From Cordilura impudica (taxonomy: Eukaryota > Arthropoda > Insecta > Diptera > Scathophagidae), in NCBI GenBank assembly GCA_963682025.1, contig OY821520.1:184848746-184912745 (forward strand): 64,000 nucleotides of DNA, given 5' to 3'. Every line of letters starts with the position of its first letter. Position 1 is the first letter of the stretch. The notes under the pieces are model-generated. The model saw only the letters and a program-made list of their open reading frames with translations. It was not told the DNA's origin and ran no database searches. Positions 34,976 to 46,408 of the stretch are shown here, in pieces. The position numbers and the translations under genes were made by a program.

Positions 34976-35745
34976 ATTTGTGATATCCACAATTCTAGTT
35001 TCATTTTAAATATATCGATGGTAGTTAGTAATCATCATATCGGTTATATTTCTGTTGTTTCCTTGCAAATCCAGATTAAAACCATTTTATTTGATTGTTA
35101 AATCTGTTAAAATGATAATTTTTGCAGCCAAATCTTGTCATGAAGTAAAACGGCAAGAGGATCGTTTTTTATTGTTTTATAATAGTTATGAATAACAAAA
35201 TAAGTAAAATTTTAAGCATAACTATTATTTTTTAAAAAGTGAATTTTAATAGTTAATAGTCAATTTTTCGAGAATAACTATTATTTTTTTTAACTAGCAA
35301 CAATAATGTTTGTTAAATTAAATTATACATTAGCAATAGGTTAATTTAGTTAATTTCCAACTGTGATAGCTTAAGAATAATTTTATTGTGATATTTTATT
35401 TCATTTTATTTTTCCATTTTTATTTCAAATTTGTGTTTTATGTAATGCTGTATGTTTTCGTATTAAAACAAAACTACATATAATGTGAAAATTGATATTC
35501 AATAAAATAAAAATCCCTGAAGATGGTGGAAAAATCCCACCAAACGTTGGATAAAAAAGTGAAATAATAATCTTTTATTTACATTAAAAACAAATGACCT
35601 TAAAAGCCTGTACTTAGAAATTGCTAATAAAATAATTGAAAAAGGCCGATCAAAAAACTAACTTAAAAAAAAACTTTTAAATTCTATTTTAATATTTCTT
35701 TGAATTTTGATTTTTCTTTTCCATCCCACAATTTTTCGAGTGTAA
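34976..35745. other. unassigned DNA with a Penelope-like terminal motif
   Basis: AT-rich DNA in which ATAACTATTATTTTTT repeats near 35219 and 35276. At 35515-35553 the sequence CCCTGAAGATGGTGG is followed by CCCACCAAACGTTGGATAAA. That pairing (GGTGG/CCACC between CTGAAGA and AAACG) resembles the conserved, hammerhead-related motif in terminal repeats of Penelope-like elements. No GIY-YIG or RT frame is seen. Confidence 0.4.
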
Positions 35746-36528
35746 TTTTTATACCCTATACCACTATGTGGTTTGGGTATAATGACTTTGTGCTGCTGTT
35801 TGTAACAACCAAAAATATTTGACCTAGACCCATCTTTAATTATACCGATCGAATCAGAATCACTTTCTGATTTGATTTAACAATGTCCGTCCGTCCGTCC
35901 GTCCGTCTGTGTGTCCATGTAAACCTTGTAATCAAACTGCAGGTCGCAAATATGAATATATTTTGATGAAATTTGGTACGTAAGCTTTTATCGGCCATGG
36001 GATCAACGCTATTGAAATTGGTGAGAATCGGTCCATGTTCAGACCTAGCCCCCATACAAATTACCCCTATGAAATCGACATAAATTGCCATAAGATCCAA
36101 ATTGTCATATAGATATTACTCAAATTGGGTTTGTATGCATTCATTACATCCATTTATGAGTAGTCCAAAAATGATCCCTTTGGCCCCATATAGAGCTGCT
36201 TTCCGATCTTCACTTAAATCTATTAAAAACAAAAATATTGCACTGATTCTTCTCAAATTTTGTTTGTATATATTTTTGCAAAATAAAAGGGACTTTACCA
36301 AACATGATCAGGATCGGTCCATTTTTGGATCTAGTCCCCATATAGATATATCATCCGATATGAACTTTTTCATATCTGCAGCCAAACAAAATTAATAAAA
36401 ATCCCACTCAAATTTGGTTTTTGCTTATTTTCTATGTCCAGTTAGTTGGGCCTAAGAGATAGAGTTTCTAAACGCATGGTATAGGGTATCGTATAGTCGG
36501 TCTAGACCGACTATAATTTTCTTACTTG
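35746..36528 (+). mobile_element. HINE/DINE-1-like repeat, copy B
   Basis: Complete: TTTTTATACCCTATACCACT start, GTCCGTCCGTCCGTCCGTCTG near 35887, inner region, TGGTATAGGGTATCG, the perfect palindrome AGTCGGTCTAGACCGACT and TTTTCTTACTTG end. A small deletion in the inner region relative to copies A and E removes the stretch before GGCCCCATATAGAGC. Confidence 0.92.
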
Positions 36529-36800
36529 TTCTTATTATTGTTAACTGAAAAAAGAATTATGTAAAACTTTTTTATATACATACATATGTGTACAAATATT
36601 ACTAAATGGGGTTTCTTTCAAACATGGGTAAGTTAAATTCGTTTAAATAAAGTCAAATCAGACTTAAGTGCATCAAAAATTACAAGGAATTTTTATAAAA
36701 TTTTTAAAAATAATTATTACAGCGTTATTATAATGAGCAATTTTTTATTTCATTTCTTATGCATAACTATTAAAAAACAATTCCTTAATATTTATCAAAT

Positions 36801-37922
36801 AATCTAACCCATAAAAACAAAGTTTTTATTAAAACTCTTTCTTTCTTTATGCATATCAGTTTTGTTCTTGTGTCTTTGCGTGACTATTTTAAAATTAATC
36901 GTTGGGCACAACAAGTCTATGAACAAAGCTTCAGATCGATCGGATAAGTTGAAACGGGTTTTAAAACACTCCGTGACTTGCGTGACCATGCGTAACTGTG
37001 CGTGACCAAGTCAATGTTATTTTTTTCACAGCAAGTGTATGGACCAAGTTTCAAATCGATCGGATGACGGGAATGACATTTAGATCACTCCGTGACTGTG
37101 TGTAACTATACATGACTGTGCGTGACTACCCCAAAATTAATCTATAGTCACAACAAGACTATGGACCAAGTTTCAGATCGATCGGATGAAGGAAAATGAC
37201 ATTTGGATCACTCCGTGACTGGGCGTGACTATGCGTGACTGTGCGTGACTATGCGTGACTGTGCGCGACTATGTCAAAGTTAATCTTTTTTCACAGCAAG
37301 TCTATCGACCAAGTTTCAGATCGATCGGATGAAGGAAAATGACATTTAGATCACTCCGTGACTGGGCGTGACTATGCGTGACTGTGCGTGACCATGCGTG
37401 ACTAAGCGTGACTAAGTCAAAGTTACTCTTTTTTCCACAGCAAGTGTATGGACCAAGTTTCAGATCGATCGGATGAAGGAAAATGATATTTAGATCACTC
37501 AGTGACTGTGCGTGACTATGCGTGACTATGCGTGACTATGCGTGACTATGTCAAAGTTAATCTTTTTTCACAGCAAGTCTATCGGCCTAGCTTCAGCTCG
37601 ATCGGATAAGGGGAAATGGGTTTTAGATCACTACGTGACTGCGCGTGACCATGCGTGACTGTGCGTGACTAAGTCAAAGTTAATCTTTTTTTACAGGAAG
37701 TGTATGGACTAAGTTTCAGATCGATCGGATGAGGGGAAATGACATTTAGATCACCCCGTGACTGCGCGTGACTATGCGTGACTGTGCGTGACTACCCCAA
37801 AAATAATCTTTAGTCACAACAAGACTATGGGCCAAGTTTCAGATCAATTAGATGAGGGGGAATGGGGTCCACCCACGACAGACAGACAGAGAGTATGAGT
37901 TAAAAGAAAGAGTTAAAAAATA
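36801..37922 (+). mobile_element. element with eight 120-144-bp units carrying CGTGACTATG decamers
   Basis: Starts AACCCATAAAAACAAAG near 36807 and ends GACAGACAGACAGAGAGTAT then GAGTTAAAAGAAAGAGTT. In between, AAGTTTCAGATCGATCGGAT recurs with its GATCGAT core near 36934, 37054, 37176, 37319, 37463, 37596, 37719 and 37842. Each unit carries a variable number of CGTGACTATG / CGTGACTGTG decamers. The ends (AACTCTTTCTTTCTTTATGC and, inverted, AACTCTTTCTTTTAACTC) are similar in opposite orientation, which suggests a DNA transposon with a minisatellite core. A shorter copy lies at 29200-29752 on the minus strand. Confidence 0.75.
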
Positions 37923-39109
37923 ATAGTTATCAGTAAGAAATATTTTTTTTCTTATCCTTAAGTCCATGCTAAAAATCCATTTTTATGGAAACGAGCTTCT
38001 CAAGAGGAACATTTTCAGATGATATGAAAAATTTTAAAATATTGCAGACGTCTTCTGCTCTGCGTCGTTCTTTCAAAGACAGAATTTACAGAAATTCTTC
38101 AGCAAAAACGAAATGTACAAATATGCTAAACTGGAACATATCGCAATTGTCAGTTGATTGATCAAATTGTAATGAAAACCATACAACTCGTTTCGTTACT
38201 GTTTGCCTTGAAAGTTGCATATCTTTGATAGCATTAACAATATCCACAAAATCAATAAAGCAATATAAATTTAAAATGTAATTTATCTCGGGATCGACAT
38301 AAAATTTCTTGCCGATCGACCAGTAGAACGCGATCGACGTGTTGGGCACACCTGGTCTAGACTGATTATAATTTTCTTACTTGGTTGTTAGTGATCATAC
38401 TATTGTTCTGAAATTCAATTGATATTTTCTGAAATTCAATTGATATTTTCTGAAAATCATTTGCTATTTATATATATGTATACAATTGGAAATGGTGTAG
38501 TAGGCATATTTTTTGTATTTTGAAAGAAACTGTGATTACTCTAATTATTGAAAAATACACGTTTAGGCAAAAGGAAATAGCAAATTAATTTCACTTTCAG
38601 AGAGGTACGTAGAAATATCTTTTCCAGTATGCAAAGATAATTAAAAAAAGTGCTGCCATGTTCATTTAAAGATGTTACAACATTTTTCTAAAACACAAAA
38701 AATATAACATGTAAACAGCAGTCTTGTAATTAGAAAAGTGCAAAAGACCCCTACTTATATATATTTTCTTTTCCTTCCAACAAAATGCACACATTGTGCA
38801 AACACTTAAGAATTATTGCGAGGAAAAACATGAAAATGTCAGAACAAATCGACCACACCATAAATCTAACAAACTGAGTGAAGCTGCCAGGGGATTAGGC
38901 AGCGAACTGAAGAAAAACTGAAGAAAACTGCACACCTTGACAGGTCTAAAAAGAGCGAACTGTTAAAAATAAAAAGGAAACAAGAAAACATGTAATAGAA
39001 CTCCTTTAAAAAATAACACGCAAACCTTTCAACTAAATACAAGATATTAACATAAGCACATAAACACACTCACAAAAACATCAAGTATTAGAAAAATCCG
39101 ACAGCAACA
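37923..39109. other. unassigned DNA
   Basis: Contains at 38405-38540 a fragment related to 32655-32800 (TTTCTGAAATTCAATTGATA twice, then CAATTGGAAATGG and GGCATATTTTT). Otherwise no recognised feature. Bases 39110-39111 are the TA target of the mariner that follows. Confidence 0.4.
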
Positions 39110-39111
39110 TA

Positions 39112-40417
39112 ACGGGTGATTTTTTAAGAGCTTGATAACTTTTTTTTAAAAAAAAACGCATAAAATTTGCAAAATCTCATCGGTTCTTTATTTGAAACGT
39201 TAGATTGGTCCATGACATTTACTTTTTGAAGATAATTTCATTTAAATGTTGACCGCGGCTGCGTCTTAGGTGGTCCATTCGGAAAGTCCAATTTTGGGCA
39301 ACTTTTTCGAGCATTTCGGCCGGAATAGCCCGAATTTCTTCGGAAATGTTGTCTTCCAAAGCTGGAATAGTTGCTGGCTTATTTCTGTAGACTTTAGACT
39401 TGACGTAGCCCCACAAAAAATAGTCTAAAGGCGTCAAATCGCATGATCTTGGTGGCCAACTTACCGGTCCATTTCTTGAGATGAATTGTTCTCCGAAATT
39501 TTCCCTCAAAATGGCCATAGAATCGCGAGCTGTGTGGTATGTAGCGCCATCTTTTTGAAACCACATGTCAACCAAGTTCAGTTCTTCCATTTTTGGCAAC
39601 AAAAAGTTTGTTAGCATCGAACGATAGCGATCGCCATTCACCGTAACGTTGCGTCCAACAGCATCTTTGAAAAAATACGGTCCAATGATTCCACCAGCGT
39701 ACAAACCACACCAAACAGTGCATTTTTCGGGATGCATGGGCAGTTCTTGAACGGCTTCTGGTTGCTCTTCACTCCAAATACGGCAATTTTGCTTATTTAC
39801 GAAGCCATTCAACCAGAAATGAGCCTCATCGCTGAACAAAATTTGTCGATAAAAAAGCGGATTTTCTGCCAACTTTTCTAGGGCCCATTCACTGAAAATT
39901 AGACGTTGTGGCAGATCGTTCGGCTTCAGTTCTTGCACGAGCTGTATTTTATACGGTTTTACACCAAGATCTTTGCGTAAAATCTTCCATGTGGTCGAAT
40001 AACACAAACCCAATTGCTGCGAACGGCGACGAATCGACATTTCACGGTCTTCAGTAACACTCTCAGAAACAGACGCAATATTCTCTTCTGTACGCACTGT
40101 ACGCATTCGTGTGGTTGGTTTAATGTCCAATAAAGTAAACTGAGTGCGAAACTTGGTCACAATCGCATTAATTGTTTGCTCACTTGGTCGATTATGTAGA
40201 CCATAAATCGGACGTAAAGCGCGAAACACATTTCGAACCGAACACTGATTTTGGTAATAAAATTCAATGATTTGCAAGCGTTGCTCGTTAGTAAGTCTAT
40301 TCATGATGAAATGTCAAAGCATACTGAGCATCTTTCTCTTTGACACCATGTCTGAAATCCCACGTGATCTGTCAAATACTAATGCATGAAAATCCTAACC
40401 TCAAAAAAATCACCCGT
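39112..40417 (-). mobile_element. mariner (DD41D, rosa-like), apparently complete, 1306 bp
   Basis: The ends are inverted: ACGGGTGATTTTTT at 39112-39125 and AAAAAATCACCCGT at 40404-40417. TA lies immediately outside both (39110-39111 and 40418-40419), the target duplication of Tc1/mariner elements. The transposase frame inside is uninterrupted. Terminal identity extends only about 14 bp before diverging, which is short for this superfamily and is worth aligning. Size, ends, TA and intact frame make this the best candidate in the window for a recently active transposon. Confidence 0.93.
39219..40304 (-). CDS. mariner transposase, DD41D type
   Basis: This intact 361-codon frame catalyses cut-and-paste movement by binding the terminal inverted repeats and inserting at TA. 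Residues about 5-55 (NEQRLQIIEFYYQ...) and about 88-118 (MSIRRRSQQLGL...TWKILRKDLG) fit the paired helix-turn-helix DNA-binding domain. The catalytic triad is D159 (LFSDEAHFW), D252 (FQKDGATYHTA) and D294 (CDLTPLDYFLWG), with 41 residues between the second and third acid, the spacing of the rosa/DD41D group. Length is usual for the superfamily. The Met at 40304 lies about 113 bp inside the right end and precedes the first helix, so it is the natural start. No stop or frameshift is present. Confidence 0.93.
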   Translation of the reverse strand: MNRLTNEQRLQIIEFYYQNQCSVRNVFRALRPIYGLHNRPSEQTINAIVTKFRTQFTLLDIKPTTRMRTVRTEENIASVSESVTEDREMSIRRRSQQLGLCYSTTWKILRKDLGVKPYKIQLVQELKPNDLPQRLIFSEWALEKLAENPLFYRQILFSDEAHFWLNGFVNKQNCRIWSEEQPEAVQELPMHPEKCTVWCGLYAGGIIGPYFFKDAVGRNVTVNGDRYRSMLTNFLLPKMEELNLVDMWFQKDGATYHTARDSMAILRENFGEQFISRNGPVSWPPRSCDLTPLDYFLWGYVKSKVYRNKPATIPALEDNISEEIRAIPAEMLEKVAQNWTFRMDHLRRSRGQHLNEIIFKK

Positions 40418-40419
40418 TA

Positions 40420-41227
40420 CAACTCAAACCAAATGACAGCTAATCCAATCACAAAACTTACCACTCAATCGTACTAACCAGGTTTTGTAAGTGTGTAAAG
40501 TCGTACTTGCCGTAAAGGTTAGCAGAATCTAGTCAATCACTTAAAGTAGCTGGTTGTGAAACTAATTGAAGGTGATATGAATCCCATAAAAATAATTGTT
40601 GTGAAGACATTGCAGGATGATGTTCGTAACTATTTACAAAGGAACCATTAACAATAAAACTTTATATCTAAAACTGGCACTTTTACTGGCAAGCAGATTT
40701 CTCCAATTTCTTCTTCTATAAGAAGGTTGTAATGATAAATATTTTGATGTATCTTGGCGCGTAATGGAATTGAAAAAAATATAATGATTATGTACCCTAC
40801 GATAATCATAAATTAGAGCTGTATGACATGGTTGTTTTTAAATACAAGAAAGTAAAGATGCAAAATAAGTACTGGAACTCCTTTAGAGTGAAAATTTTCT
40901 TTGTTCGTTAGAATGCCAGTATTGGATGAGACAATTGACCTTTAGCCTGCAACTTTCAGCATTTCAACAAACTACTAAAAAAAAGTTATTTTATCATCTA
41001 CGATATAAGCTTCATGACCGTGTCACTTTTGTTTCTACTCTTTGATACTTGGACTTAACATGTCCCGATAGGCCATATGGATAGGCCTTGAAAATGCCTT
41101 TCATATGATGTCCAATTAGCATATGATTTCTTTAGACGAAATTCGAAAAATTTACAGAAACGGCTCCTTTTTGTACATTTTCGTATCACCTGAATAGTTT
41201 TTAGTGTTCTACAACATATCCAAGTTC
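40420..41227. other. unassigned DNA
   Basis: No gene or transposon ends recognised. The last 100 bases may be the 5' untranslated part of the mariner relic that follows. Confidence 0.4.
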
Positions 41228-41617
41228 CATCATGATGGAAAAATGTTTGTTTTGACAGCCATTGAAAGCAGACTTACTGGAGAATTTTTGAAAAATGTGA
41301 AGAAGTAAATTTCGAGAAAGACTTCCTAAATACGACGGTTAAGAAATGGGGTAACGATTTCAGTTGCGATCGTACCAGCACAAGTGACGCCAAACGTTCA
41401 GGTCGCTCAAAAGAGGTCGTCATGCCAGAAATCGTCGATAAAATCCATGGAATGATATTGAACGATCGGAGATTGAACGTGTGTGAAACGGCTTCGGCTA
41501 TAGACATCTCAACTGAGTCGGTACATCAAATGTTACATTAATTTTTGGACATTAAAAGGTATTTGCACGATTCCTCACACTCATCAATTAGCGCAGCCAT
41601 TAGCTATGTTCTATTAC
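41228..41617 (+). pseudogene. mariner (DD34D type) transposase relic, N-terminal part
   Basis: In broken frames it encodes FLNTTVKKWGNDF, DAKRSGRSKEVVMPEIVDKI and LNDRRLNVCETASAIDIS, the helix-turn-helix region of mariner transposases, then SVHQML, a stop and FLDIKRYLH. The frame is then lost and the catalytic part reappears at 42822, so the gene is split. Confidence 0.75.
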
Positions 41618-42821
41618 TCTCACATCGGAAAGTTTTCATATAAAACGTATAAAATTAAACAAAAACGTTGCGAACTGACACAAAATATTGCTTCTCGCAT
41701 TCGACTGGTTCTGTAACTTTATTTTGTGAGAAATATCTGTCACGCAACGTTTTTTCTCACATTTATTGGAAAAATGAGAATAAAGTGTTGCTGTTAAATA
41801 GGCATGTGAGAAGTTTTGAAATTGAACTGTCAAATTTACTCACAATTGAGATCGATGTGAAATACGTATTTAAATTCAGTTGCTTAAAATATATATACAT
41901 AAAACATATAAATATTGGAGAAAAGGTAATAAATATGTTAATTTTTCGGCTTAAGTCTAGTTTAGTGGCTACTCCCCAATATCTTTAATTTTTTTTTGGA
42001 GGGGATAGGGGCTTTTGGTGTGATTTAGGAGAAATAATTTTTTTTGCGGTCGAGTCTATTTTCGGAGTTATTAACCGACAATGCTTTGACCTTGATTTGT
42101 ACATAACTTTGTTACTTAGAAGTATGAAGCGCTCAAATATCTTTAAATCCCATCGGAGACAACGTGCAATCGGTGGAGCAGTGGAAAGAGGTAGGTTCAA
42201 ATTTGTTTCGTATTGATTGAGAAGATTATATTTTTTTCTCATACTGTTGGATTGACTTTAAATATTGGAGTTAAGAAGCAATATCCGAGAAGCGTCATGA
42301 ACAAAATCAATGGTGGATCTTTCAAGAACGTACCCCCCCCCCCCCCCAGTTAAGCTCTTTTGAAGGGCAAATTCTGACCATTATCACGATGGATGCTGTT
42401 CATGGTGATTCGGTTACGCCAGAATCAAGAGTAATAGTTTAATGTGATGTAATTCTATATATTGAATGTATATAATTTAATTTATTGTAATGTTTATTGA
42501 GGATTACATAATATACATAATATATAAAATTTAATTCTTTTTGTTACGTTATCTTAATTGTTTTTTAATTAATAAATAAAAATGTTATTGTTAAATTAAA
42601 TTAAAATTTTTATTGACTTTTTTGTATTTTTTTTTTTCTAAAAAATTTTATGTTTACATTTAATTTCTTTGTCTGCTTTTATTTTTTTGACAGCTGTCTT
42701 GGAATATTCCAATAAGAACGTAACCAGTGTTGTAACTTATCACATTAAAATACAGACACAGTTTTTACTCACAAATCGAGAAACAGTGGGATTTTTTGTT
42801 TCATACTTTTTCGATGTGAGA
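41618..42821. mobile_element. candidate TIR element inserted in the mariner relic
   Basis: The DNA between the two halves of the mariner relic begins TCTCACATCGGAAAGTTTTC and ends, inverted, TCTCACATCGAAAAAGTATG. Matching subterminal words (ACTCACAA, GTGAGAA) recur inside both ends. There is a C15 run at 42333-42347 and no coding frame. No clean target duplication was found, so borders and superfamily are uncertain. Confidence 0.45.
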
Positions 42822-43460
42822 ACTTTTCACATAAAATACAGAAAACGGGTACACGTAACCACTCAAAAAGAGTGTATGGCGATATCCAACTACAATTCGA
42901 GGAAGATTTTGAACTATTTCGTAACCGTAGATGAAACACGGAGCCACCACAATATCCCAAAGATCAAGCAGTGGACTTCTCCTAGCGAATGAGCACCAAA
43001 GAGTACCAAAGCGAATCTATCGGCCACCAAGGTTTTGGCGACACTTTTTTGGGTTACCTTAAGAAGGCTTGAACAGATTTGACATTAATTTGAAGTAAAA
43101 AAAAAGGCGTAATTTGGGGAAGAAAAAGTGCGCTTCAACCATAGTAATGCACCGCCGAACACCTATGAAGTCGCCATGTCAAAAATCCATAAATTACACC
43201 ACCAACTGCTACTATATCCCGAATATTTTCCAGATTTAGGCCCAGCGATTGATTTTTATTTCCAAACCTAAAGAAATGGCTCGAAGGTTAGAAAGTTGGA
43301 TCGAATAAAGGGGTCATCACTAAAACAAACTTCTATTTTCAGGATCTTGAGTAAATCTCTTAAATTTATCGAGTTAAAATGAGACTATGTTGAGACATAA
43401 AATGCTTTTTTGTGAAAAAATATCTATTATTCCAAAAAATCACTGAGTTATCAAACCGCC
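42822..43460 (+). pseudogene. mariner (DD34D type) transposase relic, catalytic part
   Basis: Continues the relic at 41228: ISNYNSRKILNYFVTVDETR carries the first catalytic Asp, followed in other frames by SATKVLATLFW, FNHSNAPPNTYEVA (second Asp replaced) and YFPDLGPAIDFYF with the third Asp. Then come a C-terminal KKWLEG-like scrap and a terminal AT-rich stretch. Multiple stops and shifts make it dead. Confidence 0.75.
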
Positions 43461-44314
43461 CTTTTCAAAAATTATATTTAAATACTTATACAGTACCGCT
43501 ATCAACATCAATATAAGATGAGAATCTTGGACAAAATCAGGATAATTTGACTAAAATAATATTCTTGCAATAATTTTTGAATTTCCTTTGAAAATACCAA
43601 TAAACACTTTCGAAACAAATTACGTCATAGACTCTGAAATGCATTAACACATACCAATACATAGTATGTTCGTCTAATTTTATGAGTTAGTGTAAGTAAA
43701 TATTTCAAAGTTGTTCCCCAAAATAAATTTATATATCTTTATATTTTTAACAACATTATTTGGAAATTTTTTGTTTTTTTTTTCTTTCAAGTACTAAGAG
43801 AACTTTTAAATTTATTTTCTTTCAATCGATAGTTTTTTATCGTTTTTTTCTAAAACACATATTCCACTACAGTTTTAAAATAAATCATCGGTTCCACTTT
43901 GAAAAGACCAACAGCAATCTTAGCATTCTGACTGGGCTATTTCCTTAGAAACACTTTTCGATTCTTGACTGCTCCAGCTGAAAAAGTTCACCTTGTTTAA
44001 TGCTAAGTAAGAATGCAAGAAATTAATTTTTATAAACATTCTTCATCCCATTTCCCCATATGCGTCCAGACGTTCTTTAACCTCTCTTACGTAGTCAGAA
44101 TGTCCTATTTTCAGATTTTCCATATTATTTAAAAAAAAAAGACACACAAGACAAGACAACTTTTAACACTTCACTTATAACACAATTAGCTTTTGTACGA
44201 ATAAAACTATATTTCTTTTAATTGATTAATCTGCACCAGGATTTCTAATGATTTTTGGAAGTTTCAAAAAAATATGTCTCTCTTTGTAAATATTGTGTTC
44301 ACTATTAAGTAATA
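43461..44314. other. unassigned AT-rich DNA
   Basis: No recognised coding similarity, repeat unit or transposon end up to the Helitron at 44315. Confidence 0.4.
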
Positions 44315-44690
44315 CTAGCAGACTCCAGCGCTCGAAATGTGAGTGCAATTTTACGCAGCTTTATTTTTCAACTTAGCCAATTCACAAACCAATACTTTTA
44401 TGGTTTGTTATTATTGTGAATGAAGATAACAAACCCATTAACAGACACATTAACCAATTTAATAAAAAAAGAAACAAAGCATATCTATAATTTTATGTAT
44501 GTGTAATAGTAGTAGTAGCAATTTTAAATGAAGTTTACTCAAAACAAAGGAAAACATTTAAAAATCTGTAAATCTGCAAAACGGGTAAAAAGAAATACGT
44601 TTAAAATACTATACTTTGATCAAAATCGGGATAAAACGGTAGAACAAAACATCGGTCACAAGAAATCGCCTATCCTATTAATATTATAGA
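44315..44690 (-). mobile_element. non-autonomous Helitron (376 bp)
   Basis: On the minus strand: A|TCTATAATATTAATAGG at the 5' end, GCACTCACATTTCGAGCGC hairpin near the 3' end, and CTAG|T. It is colinear with the other family members and has an extra short AGT-repeat insertion in the middle (near 44507). No target duplication. Confidence 0.82.
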
Positions 44691-44814
44691 TTGTAGCAAT
44701 TTCATTAATATGGAAGAAATAGTGTTTAGCCTTGACTTAATTATTAAATTATCAACTAATGAAAACAAGTTTTCTGAGGCAATAGATATAGGAAAAAAAT
44801 CGTAGCTGGTATTA

Positions 44815-45195
44815 TTTTTATATGGCGACTAGGTAAAAAATGGACCGAACGGACATCGGGAATAATTCAGAGACATTATATTAGGAAAAGGAATAATACA
44901 ATTGAGTCAAAACCCGAAATACATAGAGTGGAACGTGAAACCACCTTGCTTCAATAGCAGACTAGATGCCGACATAATTTGAATGGTAGTTGGACATTCC
45001 AAATTATAACCAATATAGAAAGATTAATGGAGAAGACGTTATGGAGAGATAAACTACTACCTTACACAATTCTTACAGAAGCAATCTAAACATATTTGGA
45101 CACGATGATTCTCTTATGTGCCTAAGATGTTCAGTAGAGTTAGAGGAAATGGAACATAATATGTTCAGATGCCAGAGATTCCACAATAAGCCCAT
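44815..45195 (+). pseudogene. C-terminal relic of an R1-like non-LTR retrotransposon
   Basis: Across frameshifts the sequence encodes FGHDDSLMCLRCSVELEEME and HNMFRCQRFHN, a Cys-Cys-His-Cys pattern (CxxC...EH...C) like the terminal zinc motif of R1/I-like ORF2 proteins. No RT core is present. Only the last 100 or so residues survive. Confidence 0.55.
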
Positions 45196-45307
45196 ACAAT
45201 TCTTTTTTCCACGTTATTTTATTTACTGAATCTTCACTCATTTGTATATGAACTAACAATAATTATTCAAATCTTAAAACTAATTCAGCCAGTGCCACAC
45301 AAAAAAA

Positions 45308-45648
45308 TTAATTGCGCTTTGATGTACAAAAAAATATGTTTTTAAGGTCATTTTTGTCCTCACAGCGTATCAGATCAGATGTGCCCAATATTCCAAGGCG
45401 TAGGTGGCCACAGTTGTTGAGTAGATTTACGGCAAGCATGTTAGGGTGAGTTTCAAGCTTATGCAAATATTTTACACTGTGTCTCATAACTTCATCTTTG
45501 GCCCATGCAACATTGAGGTCCTTATGAATGTTAGAGTTTCTGTCATACCAGAGTGCACCTGTAATCATTCGTTATAGCTTATTGTGTCGTCTTTGCAGTT
45601 TTTTAACATTAGACGGAGAGGTAAATCAGATGTGTAGAATAAATATAA
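45308..45648 (-). pseudogene. Jockey-type RT relic, C-terminal part
   Basis: On the minus strand, directly after the repeat at 45649-46408, the frame reads Y-L-F-Y-T-S-D-L-P, then, after an internal deletion, LQRRHNKL, MITGALWYDRNSNIHKDLNV and YLHKLETHPNMLAVNLLNN, the C-terminus of Jockey-type ORF2. The upstream half is at 46409-47035. Confidence 0.72.
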
Positions 45649-46408
45649 CAAGTAAGAAAATTATAGTCGGTCTAGGCCCAACTAACTGGACATAGAAAAT
45701 AAGCAAAAACCAAATTTGAGTGGGATTTTTATTAATTTTTTTGGCTGCAGATATTAAAAAGTTCATATCGGATGCTATATCTATATAGGGACTAGGTCCA
45801 AAAATGGACCGATCCTGATCATGTTTGGTAAAGTCTCTTGTATTTTGCAAAAATATATACAAACAAAATTTGAGAAGAATCAGTGAATTTTTTTGTTTTT
45901 TAATAGATTTAACTGAAGATCGGGAAGCAGCTCTGTATGGGGTCAAAGGGATCATTTTTGGACTACTCATTAATGGATGTAATGAACGCATACAAACCCA
46001 ATTTGAGTAAGATCTATATGACAATTTGGATCTTATGGCAATTTATGTCGATTTCATATGGGTAATTCGTATGGGGGCTAGGTCTGAACATGGACCGATT
46101 CTCACCAATTTCAATAGCGTTCATCCCATGGCCGATAAAAGCTTATATACCAAATTTCATCAAAATATATTCATATTTGCGACCTGCAATTTGATTACAA
46201 GCTTTACATGGACACACAGACGGACGGACGGACGGACAGACGGACGGACGGACGGACGGACGGACGGACATTGTTAAATCAACTCAGAAAGTGATTCTGA
46301 TTCGATCGGTATAATTAAAGATGGGTCTAGGTCAAATATTTTTGGTTGTTACAAACAGCAGCACAAAGTCATTATACCCAAACCACATAGTGGTATAGGG
46401 TATAAAAA
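45649..46408 (-). mobile_element. HINE/DINE-1-like repeat, copy C, inserted in an RT relic
   Basis: The minus-strand copy starts TTTTTATACCC (46408) and ends TTTTCTTACTTG (45649). Its (GTCY)n tract is expanded to about 50 bp at 46219-46268. About 50 bp is missing between the inner region and the terminal palindrome, removing one palindrome arm and the 3' subterminal repeat. The flanks are two parts of one Jockey-type RT frame that join exactly when the repeat is removed. Confidence 0.92.

Noticed and set aside
39112..40417. Host gene derived from a mariner (domesticated transposase)
   Set aside because: The frame lies between clean inverted repeats and a TA duplication with no extra exon, so an ordinary transposon copy is simpler.
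42333..42347. C15 run as a functional signal
   Set aside because: Isolated homopolymer, prone to sequencing error; no G-quadruplex-like spacing or conserved context.
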